From contig DATNQM010000018.1 in the NCBI GenBank assembly GCA_036704045.1, positions 161,032-225,031 on the forward strand: DNA of 64,000 bases, given 5' to 3'. The stretch comes from Ancylothrix sp036704045 (lineage in GTDB: Bacteria > Cyanobacteriota > Cyanobacteriia > Cyanobacteriales > Oscillatoriaceae). Position 1 is the stretch's first letter. Every line of letters starts with the position of its first letter. Made by a program: the position numbers and the translations under genes. Of the stretch, positions 9,952 through 18,160 are shown one piece after another. Under the pieces are notes generated by a model, which was given only the letters and a program-made list of their open reading frames with translations, did not search any database and was not told the origin of the DNA.

Positions 9952-10539
9952 ATGCTTACTGAAACTCCAAAAAAAACCTATACGCTTGAAGAATACCGGC
10001 AGTTAGAAGAATCTGCGGAGTTTAGAAATGAATACCAAGACGGAGAAATTATAGCTATGACCGGCGGTTCTATTAATCACAATCGGATTATCGGAAATAT
10101 CTTTGCCTATTTAAAATTTGCATTGCGGGCCAAGAATGCTGAAGTATTTATGACTGATTTACGTCTGTGGATACCTCGCTACCGGCGTGGTACTTATCCT
10201 GATGTGATGGTAATTTCTGGAGAACCGGTTTTTAATGAAAAACGAAATGATGAAATCCTCAATCCTTCTTTAATTATAGAGGTACTTTCTAAGAGCACTC
10301 AAGAGTATGATAAAGCTGATAAATTTCGTTTTTATCGTTCAATTCCTGAATTTAGCGAATATCTATTAGTCAGTCAATACGAATTTTATGTTGAGCAGTA
10401 TATCAAAAATAATTCAGGGCAATGGTTATTTCAAGAGTATGAAGGGGAAGAATCCATAGTAAGATTTAATTTGGCCGGTGTAGAAATGAGCTTAAAAGAG
10501 ATTTATGAAAAGGTGAATTTTGAAGTTGAGGAAAGCTGA
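9952..10539 (+). CDS. Uma2 family (DUF820) endonuclease-fold protein
   Basis: A 195-residue protein of the Uma2/DUF820 family, which has a PD-(D/E)XK nuclease fold and is strongly expanded in cyanobacteria; its cellular role is unclear. Visible motifs are EYQDGEI (27-33), the YPDVMVI strand with Asp84, and LIIEVLSKST with Glu110 and Lys114, which together form the expected active-site pattern. The start follows a strong gaggag site. It stands alone between a hairpin repeat and a convergent small gene. Because the catalytic residues are intact it could be active, but no substrate can be named. Confidence 0.88.
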   Translation: MLTETPKKTYTLEEYRQLEESAEFRNEYQDGEIIAMTGGSINHNRIIGNIFAYLKFALRAKNAEVFMTDLRLWIPRYRRGTYPDVMVISGEPVFNEKRNDEILNPSLIIEVLSKSTQEYDKADKFRFYRSIPEFSEYLLVSQYEFYVEQYIKNNSGQWLFQEYEGEESIVRFNLAGVEMSLKEIYEKVNFEVEES

Positions 10540-10594
10540 AATCTGCCGACCACGACCTATCCTATACAGCCTAAAACAACAATCTCCATAGACC

Positions 10595-10632
10595 CCTCTG
10601 AGACCTCTGTGCCTTCCTCTGAGACCTCTGTG
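10595..10632. repeat. 17-bp direct repeat, two copies
   Basis: cctctgagacctctgtg occurs at 10595-10611 and again at 10616-10632, separated by four bases, in the gap after the Uma2 gene. It is a local duplication with no assigned function. Confidence 0.75.
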
Positions 10633-10696
10633 TGATAAAAAAACCAACTATAGAGGTGCAAAACTCTAATCTTTTGAAATGCACCCCATCAAAATC

Positions 10697-10900
10697 TTAC
10701 TCGCCAAAATCAGGAATAATCCATTGTGGAGGAGCAGTAAGCTTCTTAATCCGCGCCGCCTCCGCCATTTCTAACATCTTATCCAAAGACGTATCACTAA
10801 TAAACTGCTTCGCCGACTGTGCATAATCTTTATTAGGGCATTTTTCCCCCAACACACAGCCATTCACGCACTCCACAGCGCAATTAACCGTTCTTTCCAT
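10697..10900 (-). CDS. Conserved-looking small cysteine-containing protein, function unknown
   Basis: A 67-residue product with three cysteines close together near the N-terminus (CAVECVNGC) and a fourth in GEKCPNKDYAQSAKQ, then a helical middle and the end APPQWIIPDFGE. The Cys spacing would suit metal binding, but no known motif is matched and this is inference. The frame extends to 10948; I chose the Met at 10898-10900 because a strong gaggag ribosome site lies just before it (10901-10912 on the minus strand). It lies downstream of ychF on the same strand, beyond a terminator. I do not recognise the family. Confidence 0.65.
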   Translation of the reverse strand: MERTVNCAVECVNGCVLGEKCPNKDYAQSAKQFISDTSLDKMLEMAEAARIKKLTAPPQWIIPDFGE

Positions 10901-10990
10901 CGTGTTCTCCTCTAATTCAATCAGCAGCCGGCCAGCCAAAAAAGCCATTACCTAGCGTAATCTTATCTTAGCTAATTTTAAATAACTTAA

Positions 10991-11021
10991 GAAAGCCAAT
11001 TTCCTTAAAAAACTGGCTTTC
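10991..11021 (-). terminator. Hairpin terminator after ychF
   Basis: gaaagccaatt (10991-11001) and aactggctttc (11011-11021) are inverted repeats with one mismatch, 14 bases past the ychF stop codon. Confidence 0.6.
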
Positions 11022-11035
11022 TCAACACTAAAAAC

Positions 11036-12133
11036 CTAAGCACTTGTGCGGAACAAAATCACATCACCTTCCTGCACAATATACTCTTTTCCCTCACTGC
11101 GGACTAACCCCTTTTCCTTCGCCGCCACCATCGAACCAGCAGCCACCAGATCCGCATAAGCAACCGTTTCAGCCCGAATAAAACAGCGCTCAAAATCCGA
11201 GTGAATTACCCCAGCCGATTGCGGTGCAGACATACCAGCCTTAATAGTCCAAGCGCGAGATTCTTGAGGCCCAGTAGTTAAAAAAGTCCGTAATCCCAAC
11301 AACTCATAAGTAGCCCGAATTAACGACTTTAAACCGCCTTCTTCCACACCCAAAGATTGCAGAAAATCCACTCGTTCTTCGTCCGACAAATCCACCAACT
11401 CCGACTCAACTTGTGCAGAAACAACCACAACTTTTGCATTTTCTGTAGCAGCAAGTTGCCGTACTTTATCCACATATTCATTACCCGTCGCCAAATCTTC
11501 CTCCGACACATTTGTCGCATAAATAATCGGCTTACCGGTTAACAAATTCAAATTCAAAACTCTTATACTTTCCGCCTCTTCCTCATTTAAACTCACCTGA
11601 CGCGCCGGCTTACCTTCATTTAAAGCCGCCACTAACTTTTCCAAAGCCCCCAACTCAATTTGAGCCTCTTTACTGGTTCTAGCCTGTTTCCGAGTTCGCT
11701 CAATTCGACGCTCAACCTGAGCCAAATCAGAAAGCGCCAACTCCAAATTAATAATATCAATATCCCGAAGCGGATCAACCGAACCGGCAACGTGAATAAT
11801 ATCATCATTCTCAAAACAGCGAACCATATTTACAATCGCATCCACTTCTCGAATATGCGACAAAAACTGATTTCCCAGCCCTTCCCCCTGAGAAGCCCCT
11901 TTTACCAAACCGGCAATATCAACAAACTCAATTCGTGTCGGCACAATTTGTTTTGATGATGACAACTTCGCCAGCACATCCAACCGCTCATCGGGAACCG
12001 CCACGACACCCACATTCGGTTCAATCGTACAAAACGGAAAATTAGCAGCTTGCGCCTTAGCATTAGCAACCAAAGCATTAAATAACGTAGATTTGCCCAC
12101 ATTAGGCAGTCCGACAATACCGGCTCTCAGCAT
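11036..12133 (-). CDS. ychF: Redox-regulated ATPase YchF (Obg/OLA1 family)
   Basis: YchF is a near-universal ribosome-associated P-loop ATPase of the Obg superfamily. The 365-residue product fits the family (~363). The P-loop GLPNVGKST (8-16), DIAG (72-75), and NVSE (208-211) in place of the GTPase NKxD explain ATP preference in this family. A TGS-like domain forms the C-terminus. An upstream in-frame Met (12190) exists, but all homology begins at MLRAGIVGLPNVGKST, so I start at 12133. Its product is cytosolic; a hairpin terminates the transcript. Confidence 0.95.
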   Translation of the reverse strand: MLRAGIVGLPNVGKSTLFNALVANAKAQAANFPFCTIEPNVGVVAVPDERLDVLAKLSSSKQIVPTRIEFVDIAGLVKGASQGEGLGNQFLSHIREVDAIVNMVRCFENDDIIHVAGSVDPLRDIDIINLELALSDLAQVERRIERTRKQARTSKEAQIELGALEKLVAALNEGKPARQVSLNEEEAESIRVLNLNLLTGKPIIYATNVSEEDLATGNEYVDKVRQLAATENAKVVVVSAQVESELVDLSDEERVDFLQSLGVEEGGLKSLIRATYELLGLRTFLTTGPQESRAWTIKAGMSAPQSAGVIHSDFERCFIRAETVAYADLVAAGSMVAAKEKGLVRSEGKEYIVQEGDVILFRTSA

Positions 12134-12364
12134 GACAATGTAAACCATCTTTAACCTTTTGCAGCATAGCAAAAAAGAGCCAGACTTCATTGCCCCCGCC
12201 TCATCAGCACAAATTATCTCCCCAGGATGACCTAAACTATTCCTTTAGATAGATGACAAACTAAGCTAACTCAACTAAGTTCAAACCAGATTTAACCTAG
12301 AGTGCATCACTTCAGCGCATTTACCAAACTAACGATACTCTTGAATTAAAAGGAAAATACATAA

Positions 12365-12742
12365 ATGTTTCAGAAATCTCTGCGTAACATTCTGCTTGGT
12401 GCTACCATCGCCGCACCGATGCTTGCCTTAAACACCCCCCACGCCCAAGCCCAAGATATCCGGGACTTCAACGTTAATAACGCAACCAACCGCGTTTTAA
12501 CCGAACTCTACGTTAGTCCAGCAGACCGCGATACCTGGGGGCCAGACATCCTCGGAGTAGAGATTTTAAACCCCCGCGAAAGCGTAGAAGTCCGCTTTAG
12601 CCCCCGCACCAGCAACGAAGGCTGCATCTATGACATTCGCGCTCAATGGAATGACGGCAAAACCAGCGACCTCTATGACTATAACCTTTGCACCCTAACC
12701 TCAGTAAACTTTACCTCTACTCCTATTGAAGCTCTCTGGTAA
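12365..12742 (+). CDS. Small exported protein with two cysteines, unknown function
   Basis: The 125-residue product opens with a clear signal peptide (MFQKSLRNILLGATIAAP, cleavage probable after the AQA near residue 29). The mature part reads DIRDFNVNNATNRVLTELYV, then SPADRDTWGPDIL, and has two cysteines (in EGCIYDIR and YNLCTLTS) that could form a disulfide in the periplasm. I recognise the pattern from small bacterial secreted proteins, some mis-annotated as argininosuccinate lyase; no biochemical role is established. A good aggaaa site precedes the ATG, and a strong terminator follows, so it is a single-gene transcript. Confidence 0.8.
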   Translation: MFQKSLRNILLGATIAAPMLALNTPHAQAQDIRDFNVNNATNRVLTELYVSPADRDTWGPDILGVEILNPRESVEVRFSPRTSNEGCIYDIRAQWNDGKTSDLYDYNLCTLTSVNFTSTPIEALW

Positions 12743-12777
12743 TGGCGCCTTAAGCAAACAAAAACTATTACCCCTTC

Positions 12778-12807
12778 AAACCCCAGTTAGTGCAAAAACT
12801 GGGGTTT
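12778..12807 (+). terminator. Rho-independent terminator of the small exported protein gene
   Basis: aaaccccagtt (12778-12788) pairs perfectly with aactggggttt (12797-12807) and is followed by tatta. Located 36 bases past the stop codon. Confidence 0.75.
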
Positions 12808-12903
12808 TATTACATAAAAACATTCTCAAACCCTTATTAAATGTTCCTACCGTAGCTATTAAAACCCCCTCATCCAAACCGGCAACTTTTCACTAACAAA
12901 AAA

Positions 12904-13104
12904 CTAAACCGGCCCTGGTACTGTCTGCGGAATAGGAGCCGGCACAGTTTGCGGAATAGGAGCCGGCACAGTTTCCGGCACCGGCCCAGGAATAGGCTCT
13001 GGCACCGGCCCAGGAATAGGCTCTGGCACCGGCCTAGGAATAGGCTCTGGCACCGGCCCAATCGCTTCTACAACCCCATTCAAACAGTCAGAAAACATAA
13101 ACAC
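12904..13104 (-). CDS. Possible proline-rich repeat mini-protein
   Basis: A 66-residue frame begins MFMFSDCLNGVVEAI and then consists almost wholly of PVPEPIPG/PVPAPIPQT octapeptides. A gggaagg ribosome site lies before the ATG. The repeats arise from a 24-bp DNA tandem repeat, which could keep a frame open by chance; no domain or signal peptide is present. It may be a real small protein, the C-terminal linker of a lost gene, or non-coding. The opposite strand is also open here, as expected for such a repeat. Confidence 0.35.
   Translation of the reverse strand: MFMFSDCLNGVVEAIGPVPEPIPRPVPEPIPGPVPEPIPGPVPETVPAPIPQTVPAPIPQTVPGPV
12928..13060. repeat. Tandem repeat with 24-bp period
   Basis: The core ggaatagg starts at 12929, 12953, 12989, 13013 and 13037, i.e. 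steps of 24, 36, 24 and 24 bases, flanked by gccggcacagttt or gctctggcaccgg variants. All periods are multiples of three. Confidence 0.85.
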
Positions 13105-13282
13105 CTTCCCAAAATTATCTACCCCCTCACCCTAAAACCCCACCCTTACAAAACACATCTCCCAAAAGACCTAAAATCACATCATTTTTCCCTATACAAA
13201 TCTTAGTCAAAAATTGAAATATCCTCTCCTCCAAAAATAGTATCTTATTCTCATAATTTGCCCCTTCAACCTACTAAAAAAA

Positions 13283-14746
13283 ATGTCATCTCCCCCCAAC
13301 CCACAAACAGAAACACCCTTATTAGAAGCCCTCAAAAAAGCCGCAGGCCAACCCGACGCACCCTTCTACGCACCCGGACACAAACGCGGACAAGCAACCC
13401 CCCAACCCCTAGCAGAACTCGTAGGAAAAAAACTCTTTAGCGCTGACTTACCCGAACTCCCAGAACTCGATAACTTATTTGCTCCCCATAGCGTAATTCA
13501 ACAATCTCAACAACTCGCCGCCGAACTTTTTGGAGCCAGCAAAACTTGGTTTCTTAGCAACGGTTCAACCGCAGGAATTATTGCCAGTATCTTAGCAGTT
13601 TGTAACCCCAACGAAAAAATAATCATCCCTAGAAATATTCACCGTTCCGTTATTTCAGGATTAATTTTATCCGGCGCCATTCCTATCTTTATAAACCCCG
13701 AATATGACTCCGCCTGGGATCTTGCCAACAGCATCACCCCCCAAGCCCTCCAACAAGCTTTAAACCAACATCCCGACACCAAAGCCGTCCTCATCGTTTA
13801 TCCCACTTATCACGGCGTTTGTGGCGATATAAAAGCCCTTGTAGAAATCACCCACCAGCATCAGATCCCCATCCTTGTTGATGAAGCACATGGAGCACAT
13901 TTTAGCTTTCATCCAGACTTACCCATCTCAGCCCTCAATGCCGGTGCAGACTTAACCGTACAATCTACCCATAAAGTCTTATCCGCCCTTTCCCAAGCCT
14001 CCATGTTGCACATTCAAGGCAACCGCATCAACACTCATCGCCTCAGCAACGCCTTACAACTTGTCCAGTCCACCAGCCCCAACTACATTCTCCTCGCCTC
14101 CCTTGATGCTGCACGTCAGCAAATGGCATTACACGGCCAAAAATTACTCCATCAAACCCTCGAACTCGCTAAAATTGCTCGCACCAAACTTGCCGAAATT
14201 CCCCACCTCTCGATACTAGAAGAACCGGCCCACCCTAAACCCGGTTTTCAAACCCTCGATCCTACCCGTCTCAGCATTAATGTGGCCGGTTTAGGCTTCA
14301 GCGGCTACGCAGTAGACGAAATCTTGCGAGAACAATACAAAGTCACCGCCGAATTACCAACCCTCCGCCAACTTACCTTTATTCTTTCCATTGGCAACAC
14401 CTCCTCAGACATCCATCAACTTATAAATGCCTTCCACAGCCTCCCCCCCGCCCCAAGCATCGAGGTGCCGGCTCCTTCCCAACTCCCCACCCCCACCACA
14501 ATGCCCACCCTCTCGCCTCGCCAAGCCTTTTTTGCCGAAACAGAAACCGTGCCGGCATCTGAAGCAGTTAACCGCATCAGTGCAGAATTAATTTGTCCCT
14601 ATCCCCCAGGAGTGCCGGTTTTAGTACCCGGAGAGCCGGTCACAAAACAAGCCCTCGACTACTTAGAGCAAGTCCTAGCGAATGGTGGCACAATAACAGG
14701 ATGTTCTTACCCAGACCTAGAAAAAATTATGGTTGTAAAATCATAA
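13283..14746 (+). CDS. Orn/Lys/Arg decarboxylase-family PLP enzyme
   Basis: A 487-residue PLP enzyme of the Orn/Lys/Arg decarboxylase (fold I, major domain) family, the shorter form common in cyanobacteria and Firmicutes. Visible features are FYAPGHKRGQ (28-37), GSTAG (94-98), DEAHG (200-204) that binds the pyridine ring, and STHKVLSALSQ with the Schiff-base Lys231. The C-terminal part carries the decarboxylase-type segment PYPPGVPVLVPGE. It probably decarboxylates a basic amino acid for polyamine synthesis; the substrate cannot be told from sequence. The gene has unusually many C-ending codons compared with its neighbours. No ribosome site precedes the ATG. cbiT follows 58 bases later. Confidence 0.87.
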   Translation: MSSPPNPQTETPLLEALKKAAGQPDAPFYAPGHKRGQATPQPLAELVGKKLFSADLPELPELDNLFAPHSVIQQSQQLAAELFGASKTWFLSNGSTAGIIASILAVCNPNEKIIIPRNIHRSVISGLILSGAIPIFINPEYDSAWDLANSITPQALQQALNQHPDTKAVLIVYPTYHGVCGDIKALVEITHQHQIPILVDEAHGAHFSFHPDLPISALNAGADLTVQSTHKVLSALSQASMLHIQGNRINTHRLSNALQLVQSTSPNYILLASLDAARQQMALHGQKLLHQTLELAKIARTKLAEIPHLSILEEPAHPKPGFQTLDPTRLSINVAGLGFSGYAVDEILREQYKVTAELPTLRQLTFILSIGNTSSDIHQLINAFHSLPPAPSIEVPAPSQLPTPTTMPTLSPRQAFFAETETVPASEAVNRISAELICPYPPGVPVLVPGEPVTKQALDYLEQVLANGGTITGCSYPDLEKIMVVKS

Positions 14747-14773
14747 AAAACGTTTTTTGTCAATCAAACTTTT

Positions 14774-14794
14774 AAATCTAAAATCTAAAATCTA
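14774..14794. repeat. Heptanucleotide tandem repeat (AAATCTA)3
   Basis: Three exact copies of aaatcta (14774-14794) followed by a degenerate fourth lie immediately before the cbiT start. Short tandem heptamers of this kind (STRR) are known in filamentous cyanobacteria. Confidence 0.7.
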
Positions 14795-14804
14795 AAATCA
14801 AAAT

Positions 14805-15398
14805 ATGCTGTGGCCTTATATTACTCCTGGCATTCCTGATGATTTATTTGAACGATTGCCTGGAATTCCCCTAAGCAAAAGGGAAGTGCGTCTACTAATC
14901 CTCTCTCACCTCCGCCTCAAACCCGACAGCGTAGTTTGGGATATTGGCGCCGGCACCGGCACCATCCCCGTAGAGGCCGGTTTATTATGTCCCAAGGGAC
15001 GTATTATTGCCGTTGAGCGAGACGAAGAAGTAGCCAGTTTGATACAGCGCAACTGTGAACGCTTTGGCGTTAAAAACGTAGAAATCATCACCGGCAGCGC
15101 CCCAGAATGCCTCAAAGACTTGCCAGAAAAACCCCAGCGAGTTTGCATAGAAGGCGGACGTCCCATTAAAGCCATTTTGCAAGAAGTATGGCGATATTTG
15201 CATCCCAATGGTCGCATCGTCGCCACCGCCGGAAACCTGGAAAGTCTCTATGCAATTTCTGCTAATTTTTCCGAGTTACAACTAAGAAACATCGAAGTTG
15301 TCCAGTGTGGAGTAAACCGTGTCGAATCTCGCGGTATCCATCAAGTTTTTGCTGCTGTTGATCCCATATTTATTTTGAGTGGTGAAAAACTAGATTGA
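14805..15398 (+). CDS. cbiT: Cobalt-precorrin-6B C15-methyltransferase (decarboxylating) CbiT
   Basis: CbiT carries out C15 methylation and C12 acetate decarboxylation in cobalamin corrin-ring synthesis. The 197-residue product has the SAM-binding motif VVWDIGAGTGTIPVEAG (43-59) and the CbiT-typical segment FGVKNVEIITGSAPE. It is the stand-alone CbiT form rather than the CbiE-CbiT (CobL) fusion. It follows the decarboxylase gene on the same strand; no other cob/cbi gene is in the window. No ribosome site precedes the ATG, which lies just after the heptamer repeat. Confidence 0.87.
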   Translation: MLWPYITPGIPDDLFERLPGIPLSKREVRLLILSHLRLKPDSVVWDIGAGTGTIPVEAGLLCPKGRIIAVERDEEVASLIQRNCERFGVKNVEIITGSAPECLKDLPEKPQRVCIEGGRPIKAILQEVWRYLHPNGRIVATAGNLESLYAISANFSELQLRNIEVVQCGVNRVESRGIHQVFAAVDPIFILSGEKLD

Positions 15399-15745
15399 AA
15401 TTTTACGATGCGGTGAGTGCTCAAGCATCACCACCGCAGCAACGATAAGCCCCTGACTGGTAAAAAAATCCTTACTAAAAAAGTCCTCACCGATGCTCCT
15501 AAGATCACCAAAATATGGGAAATTGGATGAGTTAAGGTTTTGTTAAGTCGGCTTTGCAGGAAAAACCAGAAGCATCACATTTATGGGGCGCTTCGCCACC
15601 TGCGCTAACTTGCCCGTCGCCCTCGCCAACCATTGAAAATCTCAAATAAAAAACTAAAAAAGTTAAATAAAATACGGTTTTTCAAGGTTAAATTTTTAAG
15701 TTTAAATAGTTAATTACATCGCAAACAAAAACATAACAACGTCCT
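15399..15745. other. 347-bp gap between cbiT and cdsA
   Basis: No coding frame of note. A bulged hairpin (gcggtgagtgctcaagcatcaccaccgc region, about 15412-15440) lies just past cbiT and could end its transcript. The rest is AT-rich with a short GC-rich patch near 15585-15630. Confidence 0.4.
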
Positions 15746-16615
15746 ATGCCTTGGCCTCGCATCCTCAGTGGAATTGTTGGGATCGCTCTTGCTCTGGGGA
15801 TAACTCTCCTGGGAGGGTGGTATTTTACCCTGGCTTTTGGGGTAATTATTTATCTGGGACAACTTGAATATTTCCAGTTAGTAAGGGCCACCGGCATTGC
15901 ACCGGCTGGTAAAACAACTTTAGCTGTTTCCCAAGCTTTGTTAATTATTGCCACTTGTTCCTCCAGTTTGGCAGATGCCGTTTTGCCGGTGGCCGGGACG
16001 TTTATTTGTTTTTATCTATTATTTCAACCAAAATTAGCCACTATCGCAGATATTTCAGCGTCGATTTTGGGGCTATTTTATGGTGGATATTTACCTAGTT
16101 ATTGGGTGCGCTTACGGGGGTTGGATAGTTCACAATTAAGTAACTTGCCTTTGGGGGGATATTGGCCCCATCAAGGGTTAGCGATTCACACTATGCCTCA
16201 AGGATTAACTCTTACTTTATTGGGTTTTTTGTGTATTTGGGCAGCCGATATTGGAGCTTATATTTTTGGTAAATGTTTTGGACGCACGAGACTATCAGAA
16301 ATTAGCCCGAAAAAGACCGTAGAAGGAGCCTTATTTGGGCTGGCCGGCAGTGTAGTAGTGGCAACAATTGGTGCTTGGTATTTAGAGTGGCCAGCGTGGC
16401 CTTGGTCTGGTATTGCTTTAGGATTGTTAATTGGGATTGCTAGTTTACTTGGAGACTTAACAGAATCGATGATGAAACGCGATGCCGGTGTCAAAGATTC
16501 GGGGCAGTTAATTCCTGGTCATGGTGGCATTTTAGACCGGGCTGATAGTTATGTTTTTACGGCACCCTTAATTTATTATTTTGTTACCTTAGTCTTACCA
16601 TTGCTGCAAAAATAA
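15746..16615 (+). CDS. cdsA: Phosphatidate cytidylyltransferase CdsA
   Basis: CdsA makes CDP-diacylglycerol from phosphatidate and CTP, the branch point of membrane phospholipid synthesis. The 289-residue protein is strongly hydrophobic with about seven or eight membrane segments, and near the C-terminus carries the full family signature (SMMKRDAGVKDSG, then PGHGGILDRADS) with the catalytic/metal Asp residues. Length and layout fit the family. No ribosome site is evident; homology supports the ATG at 15746 (MPWPRILSG). It converges on the DUF2993 gene. Confidence 0.94.
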   Translation: MPWPRILSGIVGIALALGITLLGGWYFTLAFGVIIYLGQLEYFQLVRATGIAPAGKTTLAVSQALLIIATCSSSLADAVLPVAGTFICFYLLFQPKLATIADISASILGLFYGGYLPSYWVRLRGLDSSQLSNLPLGGYWPHQGLAIHTMPQGLTLTLLGFLCIWAADIGAYIFGKCFGRTRLSEISPKKTVEGALFGLAGSVVVATIGAWYLEWPAWPWSGIALGLLIGIASLLGDLTESMMKRDAGVKDSGQLIPGHGGILDRADSYVFTAPLIYYFVTLVLPLLQK

Positions 16616-16663
16616 AAGCTTCTTTGGCTGATAATTGTTAGGAAATATTATTGACCAGGTATT

Positions 16664-17425
16664 TTAAGCTGGTAAGACGTTTACCTGTCCCCGACAAATT
16701 AGTTTATCTGGGAGAAAAGAAACTTCTAAGATATTAACTTCTTGTCCTAAATCGATAGTTAATCCTTCTAAATTGCTTTCGATGGGGGTGGAGGTTTTTA
16801 ACTGGGTATTAACAAATTTTAAATACCGGCCTTCCAGAACTTCCAAGCCTGTATTTAATACAAAAGCAATCAATTGGCCGGTGGGAGAAATTAATTCACC
16901 CTTGAGAATAAGCGACTTAGATTCGATATTAACTTGGGAATTTTTTAAAGCCCAACCGGCCCCCGACTTATTTAAGTGTAAAATAGGAGCCAAAAATTCA
17001 CAAATAGCATTAGCTAACAATGGACTTTTTAAAGATAAATTCAGATGATTTTCCAGTAAAAGTAATTCACCCGAAACTGGAATAGGTTCGAGAATTTGTA
17101 GAGGTTTGCCTTTGAGAACTTGACCGATATTAATACGAATATTACTGCCGGTGAGGAAAATTTTACCCAGATGTAAACCTTGATAAACAGCTTGATTGGC
17201 ACTAACAGTAACAGCCGGAATATAACCTTTTAAAAGTTGCCGGTTTTCCCCTGAAATTTTAACGTGCAACTCTTCAACAGTCTCCAGTTGACTTCGTAAC
17301 CACAACTGCACCGCAGGAGATAAAACTTTGGCAATGAGTTGGGTGGATTTTGAACCTGAATTTGTGTCCGAGTTCAAACTAGAATCTGGGGTTGAGAAAG
17401 GAGAATTAGAACCAGAAGGCATCAT
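16664..17425 (-). CDS. DUF2993 (LmeA-like phospholipid-binding) protein
   Basis: The 253-residue product matches the DUF2993 family, common in cyanobacteria and related to actinobacterial LmeA. After a Ser/Asn-rich N-terminus without a clear signal peptide, the domain runs from about residue 30, with VEELHVKISGENRQLLKGYI and GLHLGKIFLTGSNI as recognisable parts. Family members bind phospholipid and are thought to act at membranes; the exact role here is unknown. Start at 17425 because aagga lies 6 bases upstream of that first ATG of two. It converges with cdsA at a gap of 48 bases. Confidence 0.82.
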   Translation of the reverse strand: MMPSGSNSPFSTPDSSLNSDTNSGSKSTQLIAKVLSPAVQLWLRSQLETVEELHVKISGENRQLLKGYIPAVTVSANQAVYQGLHLGKIFLTGSNIRINIGQVLKGKPLQILEPIPVSGELLLLENHLNLSLKSPLLANAICEFLAPILHLNKSGAGWALKNSQVNIESKSLILKGELISPTGQLIAFVLNTGLEVLEGRYLKFVNTQLKTSTPIESNLEGLTIDLGQEVNILEVSFLPDKLICRGQVNVLPA

Positions 17426-17542
17426 CGAGTTTCCTTAAAAAAATACAAAATTGGGAAGATAGATTACTCTGCCAAAAACAAATTAGAGAGAATACATTTT
17501 CTATCTGTTGAAAAAGTAGTGCAACCCTATTTGAAGGCAGTT

Positions 17543-17722
17543 ATGGCTAAAGCACAGCTTAGGAAAAGTAAACAGAAACTAAACCTAACAAATTTTGCCA
17601 AACTTGTCACCATTGGTAATAGACTCAAGCCTGACAAAAACAAACACACTTCAGCGAGACTTTTAGAATTTAAGCACATAAAATCAAACATTGTAGAAGA
17701 AAAACTAGCTCAGAATCGATAG
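17543..17722 (+). CDS. Possible small basic protein
   Basis: A 59-residue frame, lysine/arginine-rich (MAKAQLRKSKQKLNLT...), with a gaagg ribosome site five bases before the ATG (17543). An in-frame GTG at 17519 would add eight residues. I do not recognise any family; it lies at the edge of a decayed-looking region (17779-18058) and may be a remnant. Confidence 0.3.
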   Translation: MAKAQLRKSKQKLNLTNFAKLVTIGNRLKPDKNKHTSARLLEFKHIKSNIVEEKLAQNR

Positions 17723-17778
17723 AGATGCAGATTAAACTTTAGTCAAAATCTCAACTATCCTCGAAAACAACGTCAGCA

Positions 17779-18058
17779 ATGGCCACACCCCAGCAGATAG
17801 GTGATATAATTAGACCAGGTAGAAAAACAGTAAGCAAGATCCATTTATTGACAAAACCCCTCACAACAGCCTAGCTTTGACCTTCAACAGCAAAAACATC
17901 AAACAGCCAAAGACATTGAGGCTTTTTCAACACTGGAGCAAAGAACTAAAACCGAACACAAAAACCCACTTCAGGTTGACTGGGCAGATAATTTGCCAAA
18001 AAAACTCACTCTCGCAAAGCTGACTGATAAAATTATCCAACCCAATAAAAAAGACTAG
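17779..18058 (+). pseudogene. Probable frameshifted gene remnant
   Basis: A 31-residue frame from ATG 17779 (MATPQQIGDIIRPGRKTVSK...) stops at 17874. A second frame, offset by one base, is open from 17852 to the TAG at 18056-18058 for 68 codons (PSFDLQQQKHQTAKDIEAFS...) without any start codon. The composition of the second stretch looks coding. A single frameshift near 17852-17871 would join them into a protein of about 90-95 residues. No family recognised. Confidence 0.35.
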
Positions 18059-18160
18059 GCATCCTTTTAACCATCCCTCTTGTAATATTTGTACATACTC
18101 TGTGTTAAAAACGCAGAAGAACCTTGTACCTAGATACCAGAGATATTAAGCCGTTGGATC

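Noticed and set aside
10632..10826. 64-codon + strand frame opposite the small cysteine protein
   Set aside because: The minus-strand frame has a much better ribosome site and protein-like composition.
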